A DNA stretch of 64,000 nt from Cinclus cinclus (taxonomy: Eukaryota; Chordata; Aves; Passeriformes; Cinclidae), in NCBI RefSeq assembly GCF_963662255.1, contig NC_085047.1, forward strand, positions 92,697,619 through 92,761,618, read 5' to 3'. Below are positions 22,418 to 31,879 of the stretch, in pieces; the first letter of the stretch is position 1, and the number at the start of each line of letters is the position of its first letter. The position numbers and the translations under genes were made by a program. The notes beneath the pieces were generated by a model. It did not search any database. It had not been told where the DNA came from and worked only from the letters and a program-made list of their open reading frames with translations.

Positions 22418-23536
22418 TCAGATATGCGTCAAGGGAACGGTGCCGTTCACCCCCGTGCTGGCGCTCTGGTAGTGCTGGGGCAGGGAGTGGAGCCGGCTCT
22501 GGGCGGCGGCGGCCGCCGGATCCCCGCCTTCCCCGGCCGGTAAGTACATGCTGATCATCTCCCGCAGGTCCCCGGGGCACGGGGCCCGCGAGTGCGAGGT
22601 GACGGGCGGGCTCACGCTGGGCTCCGACTTCACCAGCGAGCCCAGGGCGCCCAGCGCACCCGAGGAGGCGGCCGCCGCCGCCGCCGCTGCCGCCGCCGCC
22701 GCCGCCGAGTTCTGGTGTGGCTGGGAGCCGTAGGGCAGGGCGCCGTAGCCCGAGGGCGAGGCGCTCATGTAGCCCTGCGAGTTGGAGATGGGGCTGTACT
22801 GCAGGGCACCCATGTCGTAGCGGTGCATGGGCTGCGGGTTGTGCGGGTGGTGCGGGTGATGCGGGTGCGGGTGGTGCGGGTGCCCCCCGCTGCCCGGGTG
22901 CTGGCTGTAGGCGAGCTGCGCCTCCTGCATCATCGCCGCCGCCGCCGCCGCCGCCGCCACCGAGCCCGGGTAGGCGCCGTTGGCCCAGCCGTTCATGTGC
23001 GCGTAGCCGCCGCTGGCCGTGCCGCCGGGGCTCTCCAGCCGCTGCCCGACGCCGCCCGGGCTGACGCCGACGCCCATGCCCACGCCGACGCCGGCCGGGC
23101 CTCCCCCCGCCGAGCCGGCGCTCAGCAGTCCCCCGGCCAGCGAATACTTGTCCTTCTTGAGCAGGGTCTTGGTCTTCCGCCGTGGCCGGTATTTATAATC
23201 CGGGTGCTCCTTCATGTGCAGCGCCCGCAGCCGCTTCGCCTCGTCGATGAACGGTCTCTTCTCGGCCTCCGACATGACTTTCCACTCGGCCCCCAGGCGC
23301 TTGCTGATCTCCGAGTTGTGCATTTTGGGGTTCTCCTGGGCCATCTTCCGTCGCTGGCCCCGCGACCACACCATGAAGGCGTTCATGGGTCTCTTGACCC
23401 TGTCCTGGTTCGCTTTGTTTCCCCCGCCGCCGCCGCCGCCTCCGCCGCCTCCCGCTCCGGTCTGCCCCGAGAGGTTCGTGGGGGCCTGGGCTCCGCCAGG
23501 GGAGTGCAAGTCCGTCTCCATCATCATGCTGTACAT
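22418..23536 (-). CDS. SOX1: SOX1, SoxB1 HMG-box transcription factor (complete, intronless)
   Basis: The frame encodes 372 residues plus a stop. The N-terminus ([15 protein letters not shown]) is the one I know from vertebrate SOX1. A glycine run at 29-39 precedes the HMG box (about 45-123), which holds RPMNAFMVW at 49-57 and ends in the basic RPRRKTK at 117-123, a nuclear-localisation type motif. Downstream are an alanine run (194-201), a His/Pro-rich stretch (about 219-238), a 13-alanine run (278-290), a VKSE sumoylation-type motif (302-305) and the conserved SoxB1 activation tail ending PLTHI. The length is close to the chicken protein and shorter than the roughly 390-residue mammalian one (from memory), mainly in low-complexity runs. 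SOX1 binds ACAAT-type sites in the minor groove, usually with POU or other partners, and maintains neural progenitors and acts in lens. There is no frameshift or missing HMG residue. SOX2 and SOX3 differ in the N-terminus and lack this His/Ala-rich centre. Confidence 0.98.
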   Translation of the reverse strand: MYSMMMETDLHSPGGAQAPTNLSGQTGAGGGGGGGGGGGNKANQDRVKRPMNAFMVWSRGQRRKMAQENPKMHNSEISKRLGAEWKVMSEAEKRPFIDEAKRLRALHMKEHPDYKYRPRRKTKTLLKKDKYSLAGGLLSAGSAGGGPAGVGVGMGVGVSPGGVGQRLESPGGTASGGYAHMNGWANGAYPGSVAAAAAAAAMMQEAQLAYSQHPGSGGHPHHPHPHHPHHPHNPQPMHRYDMGALQYSPISNSQGYMSASPSGYGALPYGSQPHQNSAAAAAAAAAAAAASSGALGALGSLVKSEPSVSPPVTSHSRAPCPGDLREMISMYLPAGEGGDPAAAAAQSRLHSLPQHYQSASTGVNGTVPLTHI

Positions 23537-23549
23537 TCAAATAGCTTTT

Positions 23550-23591
23550 TTATTTTCCACCGGTGCCAGACGTGAAAAATGAATCAAACAT
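23550..23591 (-). CDS. Possible 13-codon upstream ORF in the SOX1 leader
   Basis: The ATG at 23,591-23,589 opens a 13-residue frame that stops at 23,552-23,550, only 13 nt before the SOX1 ATG. Its start context is weak (T at -3, T at +4), so most ribosomes would scan past it. If translated, it is too close to the main start for efficient reinitiation and would lower SOX1 output. Function is unproven. The peptide matches no family I know and any role would be regulatory. Confidence 0.3.
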   Translation of the reverse strand: MFDSFFTSGTGGK

Positions 23592-23661
23592 AGAGGAGCC
23601 CGGGAGGACGGGGATCGAGCGAGGCGAAACCCGTTTGTATCTAGGTAGCGACCGCCGTGCG

Positions 23662-23704
<43 letters not shown>

Positions 23705-23722
23705 GGAGGAGGAGAAGAAAAC
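23662..23722 (+). repeat. A38 mononucleotide run plus purine-rich tail in the SOX1 leader
   Basis: An unbroken 38-A run at 23,662-23,699 is followed by a GGA/GAA-rich stretch to about 23,722. In SOX1 mRNA sense this is a roughly 60-nt polypyrimidine tract starting about 185 nt before the ATG. Confidence 0.95.
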
Positions 23723-24312
23723 CGCGAGGAGGGAGATCGGCGACCCTGCCGGCGAAAAACTTTCTCCCTTTCGCAAATCACTTTCGGGGCTCGGCGGCGA
23801 CGGGGATTCGAGCTGCTCAAACAGGTGCACGGCAAACTTGCTGCTTCACTTGGCGCGGCGGGAGGAGTGTGCGGAGCCGTCGGCGGTGTCCTCCGCTCGC
23901 CGGCGCTCCCCGGCAGACGCGCGCACACCCCTCCGCTCCCGCTCTTATCCTTAACGGAGCTATTTTTTTTTTGTTCTTTGCTGCTAACTTGGAGAGAGAG
24001 AGGGAGGGAGGGGAGGGAGCGTGTGTGACTTGCATCCGCAGATCGCAGGTGAACGGAGAAGAAGAGAGGAAAACCCACCGCCACGGGAAAAGGAGGCGGA
24101 AAAAAAAAAAGTATTTCAACGTTAACTGAAAAAAAAAAAAATGCAGGAGGAGGATCGGGGGAGGGAGGGGGTGGGGGAAGGAGCCCAACCAAAACACGCG
24201 CCGAGCCCGGCCGCCGGGGCGCGGCGGCACAGTAATTTGCTGGCGGTGGTCTCCCTCCCGCGGCCCGGGCGGGACGGGACGGACCGGGCAGGGCCGGGAC
24301 GGGGCCGACACA

Positions 24313-24473
24313 GGAGGAGGAGGAGGAGGAGGAGGAGGAGGAGGAGGAGGAGGAGGAGGAGGAGGAGGAGGAGGAGGAGGAGGAGGAGGAGGAGGAGGAG
24401 GAGGAGGAGGAGGAGGAGGAGGAGGAGGTGGTGGAGGTGGAGGTGGAGGTGGAGGAGGTGGAGGAGGAGGAGC
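24313..24473 (+). repeat. (GGA)n trinucleotide repeat, (TCC)n in SOX1 mRNA sense
   Basis: About 39 uninterrupted GGA units run from 24,313 to about 24,428. They are followed by mixed GGT/GGA units to 24,473. The repeat begins roughly 25 bp downstream of the predicted SOX1 start site, so the leader would open with a long UCC tract. The template strand is the G-rich one and could form a quadruplex or triplex. Confidence 0.95.
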
Positions 24474-24496
24474 CGGGCGCGCGGGTGAACAGCGCC

Positions 24497-24610
24497 GCAG
24501 CCATACGGCGCGCGCCGAGCCCGCCTTAAATCGCCTGGCGGCGGCCAATGGGGGCGCGCCGGCGGGCGCTCATTTGCATATGGCGCGCGCCGAGCGGTGA
24601 CGTGCGCCGG
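24497..24610 (-). promoter_or_regulatory. SOX1: SOX1 core and proximal promoter
   Basis: Read on the minus strand towards the gene, the region holds a CRE-like GCACGTCA at about 24,597-24,604, a POU octamer ATGCAAAT at 24,572-24,579, an inverted CCAAT box at 24,545-24,549 and a TATA-like GATTTAAGG at 24,524-24,532. This order and spacing predict initiation near 24,497. All motifs sit in CpG-dense DNA. A 19-bp sequence, CATAYGGCGCGCGCCGAGC on the plus strand, occurs at both 24,502-24,520 and 24,577-24,595 and so brackets the core motifs. The motifs are read directly; the start site and factor occupancy are inferred. Confidence 0.7.
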
Positions 24611-24636
24611 GGCGCGCCGCGCTCGCGGGGGGTGTT

Positions 24637-24655
24637 GGGGGGGGGGGGGGGGGGG
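24637..24655 (+). repeat. G19 homopolymer upstream of the SOX1 promoter
   Basis: An unbroken run of about 19 G lies about 35-60 bp upstream of the CRE-like motif. Its length may be affected by sequencing error. A 19-bp tandem unit beginning GGACACCCCC follows at 24,697-24,734 in two exact copies, with a partial third copy after it. Confidence 0.85.
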
Positions 24656-24934
24656 CGGGCTGAGGGACCGCGTCCGACCCGCGGCCCCCGAGGAGGGGAC
24701 ACCCCCTCAGCCCCCGGACACCCCCTCAGCCCCCGGACACCTCCTCGTTCCCGCCGGGCATCGCTTCAGCGAGCCCTGGAGCCGCGGGCCGCCCCGTCCC
24801 CGCCGGGCGCGCCCCTCTCTGAGGCGGCCGTCGGGCGGTATTTCGGGCGGCTGAGCAGCCCCAGGCTGTCCGCCCCGCTGCCGCAGCCCTGCGAGCGGCA
24901 AGTAAACGCGCCTGTTCCGCGGGACTTCGTTCTG

Positions 24935-26285
24935 GAGATTTCTCCGGAGCCCCCTCAGACGGCTCCCCCAGGTGTTAAAACTGCTCCCAGGCCCAGGCAT
25001 GCGGAAGAGGCTGGACGCAGTCGTTTTTCACTTAGTCCTAGGGGATTTAAAAGCACCTGCGACTAAAGGAGGTACACGGAAACATGTTATCTTTGTATGT
25101 AGTAAGTACAGGTGTACGATTTTTTCCCCCCCCTTGAAAATATTAAGACTACCTTTGTGCCCTGGCTGTCCTGTGAGATTATAGTTATTGTACAGGGGGG
25201 AGAAAACAGCCCACATGGAAACTCATGCTGCAATCCTTAATTGCAGCCATAGGAATGGCAAGTCCGTCGCACAAATGCCCACGCATGTATAAGCGGCCAC
25301 CCCCATCATCTTTTGCTAGGTGGAGAAAGGCGCGCACACAGCGTGCCTGCTCTTTTCACGGTCCGTGTTAATTTTCCTGGCCCAAGTGGCCATCCAAGGC
25401 TGGAATCACGCTGCAACTCCCCCAATTACTGTTATTACCACCAGAAGTTTTCTTCAGGAGGAATATGCACTGTGCACAAAGCACCGGTCTTAGCCACTGG
25501 GCTAGGATTAGAATTTTTTTTTTTCTTCTCGTTTCCAATGACTAGTCATGATAATCTGGGTTTGCTCGAGAGAGGAAAGCTCCTCTCCATTTCTGACGGC
25601 CGAAGGCTCAGCCTGTTTCCAGTCTTTGAGCTCAATCTGAGTGATGCTGTTAACTCGGGTGCCGATGCTTTTAGGAGGACATTACTCTCTCTCAGCCAGC
25701 CCTACGGGTGCAAGGAGGGAAGGGGAGACGGTGCAGGAATGGACCTGCACTTCTCCAGCTGATAGTTTCTCAAGTTGCCATATCTGCCACGGCAAAGAAA
25801 TGGAAACCCCTGTGATTGCTAAATTATGTATTGAAAATACCACTGGTTGGGATAGGAGATGAGGGAGAGTTGGAGGGACAACTGTAGTTGGAAGAGTAAA
25901 AACTGCGAGATAAGATGGCATGTCTTGCAAGTTATCCACCCAAGGCCCTGGTGCTATTTTTCCCCGATTTTTGATAGAAAGTCTTCCTGACAGATGTATG
26001 TGTAAATCGCTGTTGGGCAATCCTTTCCGAATGAGTCCTATGCATCCTGCCAGCCAGCGGTCCCCGTGGGAACACACCCTTATCCCTGCGAACTGGGAAT
26101 ACACAGCAGCTTCCCTCCCTCTCGCGTTCAGGGAAACTGTGCCCGAGGCTGAAGTTTCCCTTCCCTGATGCAGAGACAGATGCTAATCCGCATCCTGCCG
26201 GGGCCTGCCCTCTCCTGGACTTTTTCCCGATGTGGGGTTTGCCCTCTTTCCCCTGACCCCCGTCAAATAAACATAGGATGGTCCT
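24935..26285. other. SOX1 5' flank, no gene
   Basis: Composition is mixed. The sequence around 25,350-25,500 is balanced and repeat-free and could hold a proximal enhancer, but no tight motif cluster was found. Frames of up to 149 codons are unrecognised. Confidence 0.45.
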
Positions 26286-26291
26286 TCCCAA

Positions 26292-26312
26292 CCCCCCCCC
26301 CCCCCCCCCCCC
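26292..26312 (+). repeat. C-homopolymer of about 21
   Basis: A nearly pure C run, continuing past one G. Confidence 0.9.
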
Positions 26313-26319
26313 GCCCCCA

Positions 26320-27650
26320 ACTAGAAGCAGCCAAGCTACCAGGAACATGTAGCAGGGAGAAACGCGGGCAGAGAGCAGGGAGCGAGGATATGCTGCTGCC
26401 GTGAGTCCCTCTGGCCCAGGTGCACCCCGCTCACCTTCGGCCAGAGGGAGTCTATCGATTGAAAAGAACTAGTTCGGGGTAGGCAGGTAGGGGCTTTTCT
26501 TCAGTGGTAAAGGCAGTGCAGATCCCGATTCACGGGATAAGGAACGAGGTCAAGCACTTCTGCGAGTGTCGTTTGACAGGGCTGCGGGGCTGGGGTAGTG
26601 CAAGCCGGGGCTGCGCCTGGAGATGAGGTCCTCCGACTTTCCCCTGCAGAAAGCGGGACTTCAAAGAACCAGGAGTCGGTGGTGGAGGGAATAGGTGGGG
26701 GCGGCCGGGGGTGTGGTGTGTGCTGGGTAAACGCTGCAGGGAAGTCAGAGGGGAGACGGAGAGGAGGTCCCGCACTGGGAGCAGGACCAGGGGAAAAGTC
26801 CGGCCGCGGTCCCCGTCGGCTGATGGGCCCGCAGAGGAGACAGGTACCGGGGAGGGATTCTCGCAAGCCGGTCGCAGTGACGAGTGCCTCCCCCGGCCAC
26901 GGTTCCCCCCTACCTCCGCGCTGCGAGGTGGGACTCGCCTCGGCGGGAGGTGCCTCTCTCCGCCCCCGGCCGACGCTGTGCCCTCTGTGCCCCCGCAGAC
27001 GAGGAGGGGGCAGCGGGGCCGAGCCGGGCGCCCGGGAGCAGGCGGCGATCGCCGTCTGCTGGCTGCCGCCGCGCCTCCCTCGCCCCGGGTCGGGGCTGGC
27101 GAGCGCCAGCATTCGCCGTGGCGATGCCCTGGGGAGATGTTCGTGAGAGATGCTGCCTGATCCCTCGCCAGCCCTGTCTGAAACGTGAGGCGGGGAGGGA
27201 GTGGGATCACTTGCAGCTCCTCTGGCACTTCATTCCAAAACCCGCTAGCCAGAAGGAAATGGAAAGCACTCCCTCGCTCCCGGGATGCCATTACATGGGC
27301 CAAAGCGAGCAAACCGGTCGGGAGCAGAAAGGGCAGGAAAAGGAGAGAGGGGGAAGCATTTTCCTGCCTCGGTGACTTGGCGACTCGGGGATCACAGCTT
27401 TCAACGTGACCTGCTTGCTACCCAGTCGAGATGGAATGGTTGGGAAAAGGGTGCCTGAATAAAGTCCCGCTTTTTTTTTTTTTTTCTTTCTTTCCAGCAT
27501 TAACAACTGCTCTGCGCCATCCTACAGCCCCAGTCCCAAATCAGCTACGGGCTCTCTCTGTGTTTTGTTGTCTTTTCTCAGCTTGCTGGGTAAAAGCGTA
27601 TGGAGAATCTCTGGAGCTTTCGAGTAGGGGCTCACCCTGTGAACGGTACT
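26320..27650. other. CpG-rich block 5' of SOX1, no gene
   Basis: CpG-dense at about 26,700-27,150. Overlapping frames of up to 260 codons on both strands show GC bias only. A T run of about 15 lies at 27,471-27,485. Confidence 0.5.
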
Positions 27651-27659
27651 CACACATAT

Positions 27660-27880
27660 AATTCAAATTTCACAGCTGACCTGCTCTGAAAACCTCAATC
27701 AGCTTCTAATTGAAGGGAAAACAAAATATTGCTTCCCTACAGCAGAGCTAACGATTTAATCATTATATCAGACATTATAGCTTTTAATTAGGCTAATGCT
27801 GATACTGTATGGAAAGAGATAATTCAACACAGTTCTTGATGAATTCTGTAATTGGGTTAACGGAGGAGCAGTTGGGGGAA
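27660..27880. promoter_or_regulatory. Candidate SOX1 5' enhancer rich in homeodomain sites
   Basis: An E-box CAGCTG (27,673-27,678), TAATTG (27,707-27,712), TTAATTAG (27,784-27,791) and TAATTG (27,849-27,854) lie in 180 bp of AT-rich, repeat-free sequence between two CpG-rich blocks. This mix of proneural-type and homeodomain sites is typical of conserved neural enhancers. Function is inferred. Confidence 0.45.
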
Positions 27881-27939
27881 GAGACGTCAATATTCAAGCT
27901 GCGTCTATAGCCACCAGGTTTATGAATGAAAGGGAAGGG

Positions 27940-28580
27940 GGGAAAAGGAAAAGGGCGGGGGGGGGAGGAAAGGGCTAAAATTCCCTGACGAGTAAAGTCT
28001 CCCCCCTTCGCCCAGGAGAACCGTGCCAACCAACTGGAAGCGTGAAGGGAGTAAAGGCTGTCCTGCCGTCGCCTCGGCGCGCTCTGCTCCGGGCCGCCGC
28101 TCCCAGACAGCCCAGACTGCTGCGACACCAGCGGGACGCGAGCGGTGGCCTCGCTGCCGGACCTCGCTGCGGCTCCCCGGAGCGGTTTGAGCGGGGGTCA
28201 GTGGCTCACAGGCCGCTTTCCCTCTATCTCCTCCTCAACCAGAGGGTCGCCCACTGCCACACTGGGAGTACGCGGGAAGGGGGCAACCAGGGCCACCGGC
28301 ACTGAGACGGTCCTGCCGGGGTGCCCCTGGGCAAAGTCGGGAGCACGGCGGGGGAACGCCGAGGGTGGTACGGGACGGGGCCAAAAGGTTTCTGAAGTCC
28401 TAATGAGAGCAGGCAGCTGCCCTGCACACAACAGGGCGGGCTTGGTTCGGCTGCCGGGAGCCGCCCGCCCTGCGGGGCGCGGGTGCCGGGCAGGGGGCGC
28501 GACACGGAGCACAGGGTGTGCTCAGGGCCGGCCTGCTCCGGGCACAATCAAAGCGGCCGGAGGGCAGGCTGCTGCTCCAT
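27940..28580. other. CpG-rich block, no gene
   Basis: CpG is frequent from about 28,030 to 28,560. The frames show no recognisable domain. Confidence 0.5.
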
Positions 28581-28615
28581 GTAGGTACTTCCGTTTATTT
28601 ATGTATTCATTTTGT

Positions 28616-28641
28616 AATAAATAAATAAATAAATAAATAAA
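28616..28641 (+). repeat. (AAAT)n microsatellite
   Basis: About six AAAT units. A minus-strand AATAAA also occurs nearby at about 28,593. Confidence 0.9.
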
Positions 28642-29109
28642 CAGATAGAAGGGCGGCTGAAGCTATTTTTCTGAAGGAATTCTGCATCACCACTCTTTCC
28701 ATAGTGTCAATAAATTGCCCCTTTCCAAACGGTTTGTATATCCCAGACTTTCTATTTTCTCTCCTTCCTTTCTAGTTTTTACTGGCTTTGAAAAATAAGC
28801 TTTATATTTCCGTTGCGCCTAAAAGAAGTAGCATCGATCTCCCCGCACGTCTGATCTCCGCAGCAGCCGAAGGCCGCCCCAAGGCGACAGCGGGTCCCGG
28901 CGGGCGGGTATGCCGGGGCTGTCCGGCATTGCCAAGGGAAAGGAGAGGCGCACCTCGGTGGGACGGCGCGACGGTCAGACCGCGCCTAAACAGAGATTAT
29001 CTTTCCCCACTTTCTCTTCCCGGCAGGATATTCTGTGTGTCCCCTCGCCTTGGAACGGCCGCGATCCTTCCCCTGGTGGGACTTTCGAGTAGGTAGAAAA
29101 AACAGAATC

Positions 29110-29400
29110 GTGCCTTTACGAAGTTTTGCCAGCAGGAGCATTTTTTAAAATGTTTGTTTGTGCTACGCATGAGCTCGACTTCCAGCACCATATCGTTCCG
29201 TAAAAGGAATATCCTGTATCGTGATCCGTCCTTGTCTAATTTTGTTAGTAATTACAACAAAATTGAACAAGTCATTGATAACGTTCCAATGACACAACTG
29301 TAAATGACAGGCTGAATACACGTTCTTACATTACATAAAAGTTGCACTTTTCAAGTCTGTTCAGATTTTAAAATGTCTTAAAAAATTATTATTACTAAGG
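29110..29400. promoter_or_regulatory. Candidate enhancer containing a SOX-homeodomain-SOX palindrome
   Basis: AATTTTGTT (29,238-29,246) and AACAAAATT (29,256-29,264) form a perfect 9-bp inverted repeat around GTAATTAC (29,248-29,255), itself a palindrome and homeodomain-dimer type site. A CATTGAT-type word follows at about 29,272. The block is AT-rich with scattered CpGs. Function is inferred. Confidence 0.5.
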
Positions 29401-29404
29401 TACA

Positions 29405-30650
29405 CACCGGGAATATGTGCTGATCAGATGGCACAGCATCTCGAGGAAGATGAGGGTTTGCACTGTTCTATTTTTCACAGTTTGGGGTTTCTCCCTAAAA
29501 GGATAGCCAGACCATTTAATTTTTACAGTCGAGTTATCGAGCAGTCTTTTAGACAAAAAGCCCCACACCAATAAACAAACAAAAAAAACCCAAACCAACA
29601 ACAGAAAACCTACCCAGAAGTTTACTTTCTACTGCAAGAAAAATATTTTATGAGAGTTTAGTTTTGTAACTATAAATTTGTAAAGGAAAAGGAAGAGCTG
29701 CGGGGGTGGAGAGTCTGTCGGACTAGAACGACATGCGGAGTTATTACATAGTTAATCTTTAAAATTGCGCTGCTGAAATGTCAGTCACAGAAAAAGAGCT
29801 TCTGAAGCCCAAATGAGGTATCCCATTTACAGCAGGGCAACCTGGATGGTTATGTCTGTGGCGCTTCTCTCAGAACACCATAAAGGTAATATTTCTGGTT
29901 TGCATCCTTGTCAGTTATCCCCATACTGCAAAGGCATCACTCAGGGCAAGTCAGAATGAATTTGTGTAAAAAAATAAACGAGGAAAGAAAAACCCCTAAA
30001 TAATATAGAAGCTTCTTTCTTGCAGGCCATCCTGTTATTGTAAATTAGATTAGCTACACAGGCTTCAATAAAAACATGACATGAGGTTCACAGCAGAGCA
30101 AAAGTATCATCCACTCCAATCTCTCCTTTCATCGAAACACCCCACACAAATTACATCTTCTCGTTTAATACACCTTTCAATGAGATTAAAACATCACTTT
30201 GACACGGTTTCAAACCTTTTCGGTCTCGCATTCAGTGCTTACTTAGGAAACCAGCAAGCAAGGGCAAAACTAGAAACATCTAAATAATCTCAGACCGCTG
30301 GTCTGGAAATTAAAGGTACCCAGAGGAAATACATGATCCTCTTGCTCCATCCAGCGCAGCATTCTGACCATGGGAAGGCGGATAGCGAACCCCAGTGAAG
30401 GGAAGAGAAAAACCCAGTTTCTTTCCCACCAAAGAGAGTTCCCGGTTGCTTGGTCGGTGTCGGGATCACGTCTTTATTTGCCTTTTTGAAAAGGGGTGTT
30501 TGTCATCTGTTTTTCAGCAGATCACTGACTGTTGCTTCCCACTGTCCTGACACGGATTCCCTTGTAGTCACCATAAAACGGGATAGTAAACAAACCGCTA
30601 CTGACACTTTTAGCAAGTATGTAATTTACAGCAAAGACTGGCAAACCTGA
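29405..30650. other. AT-rich intergenic DNA, no gene
   Basis: No coding frame or repeat family was recognised. Parts (about 29,740-29,960 and 30,060-30,300) could be regulatory but lack tight motif clusters. Confidence 0.45.
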
Positions 30651-30659
30651 AAAAGGTGC

Positions 30660-31130
30660 TGGAGCGAGGGGGGTGGTGGGGGGTGAAGGGGGGAAGGAGG
30701 CTGGTTGTTCATAGACTGTCCTATTCTAGGAATAACAGCGCATGCAAACAGCTGGGACTACAGTTTATCTGCACCCACAGCCTGACTCGGCCCGCAGCCG
30801 GTGCAGGGCGGCAACCCCCGCCCCCGGCCGGACCCCTCCTCCCCGGGTGGGAAGTGAAGCCCTCAAGGGAGATGCCTTTCTCCAGGTGGATGTGTCAATT
30901 TTTGCCGCAGGGTCAGCGCAACCGGGCGGCCCACTGCGGGGAGGGGATGGCGCCAGCCCCCCGGGCCCACAGCGGCCGGTCTGCCCCTCCATGGAGCCGA
31001 GACCAGGAGCGCCAGGCGAGGACGGGGCGTACTGAAACGCTGGGGCAGCCTGGCTTGGTGGGAAGAAACCGTAGTTCGGCATCTCACTGCGTGCTCGATA
31101 CTGTTTGGGGACAATTTGCAACCGCTCTCC
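30660..31130. other. GC-rich block, no gene
   Basis: CpG-rich at about 30,780-31,030. A 209-codon plus-strand frame runs into the ATCC microsatellite and is not credible as a gene. Confidence 0.5.
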
Positions 31131-31134
31131 CTAT

Positions 31135-31198
31135 ATCCATCCATCCATCCATCCATCCATCCATCCATCCATCCATCCATCCATCCATCCATCCATCC
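31135..31198 (+). repeat. (ATCC)n microsatellite
   Basis: About 15 units of ATCC without interruption. Confidence 0.95.
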
Positions 31199-31229
31199 CC
31201 CCACCTCCCCTTTAACAAAGAGGCTTTTC

Positions 31230-31370
31230 AAAACATAACCTTTTATGGCAGCCTGCGGAATCAATGCGATAAAACGGGGTTTTAATGGGTTAATTGACTG
31301 GAGCCGCTATCATGTTTAAACACCTGTTTCTGAAAAGAGATTCAGCCAAAACGCGTTCCCTCCCTGATCG
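31230..31370. promoter_or_regulatory. Candidate enhancer fragment with TAATTG
   Basis: TAATTG at 31,291-31,296 and CACCTGTT-type E-box DNA at about 31,321 lie in balanced sequence directly beside the ATCC microsatellite. Weak evidence. Confidence 0.3.
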
Positions 31371-31689
31371 ATAGATGTACAACCTTGCTGCATTGCCTGT
31401 TGATCGACCTCAAATACCACCGTCAGTTATGAGAGGGAAAATCCATTTCACCTGTTTTTTAATATCCCAATACTTTATAGCAATAGTGAGAAACTCTACA
31501 GCCACTTTGGAGCTGGGGAGGGAGGATAAGACCCTGGGTGGGACCTCGCCAGATAACCTTAACCTTCGGGCTGGGATTTGGCTTCGAGAGGCTGGGAACA
31601 GTCTTCCTGTCGAGAGGTCCCTGCAGCTGTCACTTTCACAGGGAACCGGATACGGGGATCCCCGTTCCTTGGGAAGACCGAGCCGGGCT

Positions 31690-31840
31690 CAGCTCGGCCG
31701 CATTAGCAGTTCTGGGAGCCCATGTGAATGCTCTCTCCCAGGGGGAGAGATTAAGCAGGCATTAGTTGTAATAGCTGAGGGCTGCTCTGCCTATTGATTT
31801 CCCTTTTTTTGGCAGTATTAATACAGCCAAGCCCGCCGGT
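31690..31840. promoter_or_regulatory. Candidate enhancer with GTATTAATAC palindrome
   Basis: Homeodomain-type CATTAG words (about 31,701 and 31,760), a CTATTGAT word (about 31,790) and the 10-bp palindrome GTATTAATAC (31,815-31,824) occur in 120 bp. Inferred from motif texture. Confidence 0.3.
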
Positions 31841-31879
31841 CAGTCACAGCGAAATTGATTCTTTGCCCAAGACACCTTT

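Larger units (their letters stand above)
23537..24500 (-). other. SOX1: SOX1 5' untranslated region (inferred, about 1 kb)
   Basis: This stretch lies between the SOX1 start codon and the start site predicted about 30 bp after the TTTAA box at 24,525-24,532. It is CpG-rich but interrupted by two long simple repeats. In mRNA sense these are a (TCC)n tract (24,313-24,473) and a U tract (23,662-23,699). Long open frames here are poly-Ser and poly-Pro translations of the triplet repeat and are not genes. No intron is needed, but an acceptor-like polypyrimidine-AG lies at 23,641-23,722. The 5' end is inferred from promoter motifs and has no transcript support. Confidence 0.6.
22240..24930. other. 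CpG island spanning SOX1 and its promoter
   Basis: CpG dinucleotides are dense from the proximal 3' UTR through the coding region, leader and promoter, in contrast with the AT-rich flanks. CpG islands covering a whole single-exon developmental regulator are typical of Polycomb-regulated genes. Exact edges were judged by eye. Confidence 0.85.

Noticed and set aside
22592..23575. Plus-strand 327-codon frame opposite SOX1
   Set aside because: It is an antisense shadow of the GC-rich SOX1 coding sequence, Arg/Ala/Val-rich with no family resemblance.
23641..24548. Minus-strand frames of 287 and 243 codons (poly-Ser and poly-Pro) upstream of SOX1
   Set aside because: They are translations of the (TCC)n repeat and leader in two frames. 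Their starts lie at or above the predicted transcription start, and no domain is present.
31135..31198. Regular spacing considered as a CRISPR-like array, as for other tandem repeats here
   Set aside because: These are 2- to 4-bp microsatellites without unique spacers, and the genome is vertebrate.
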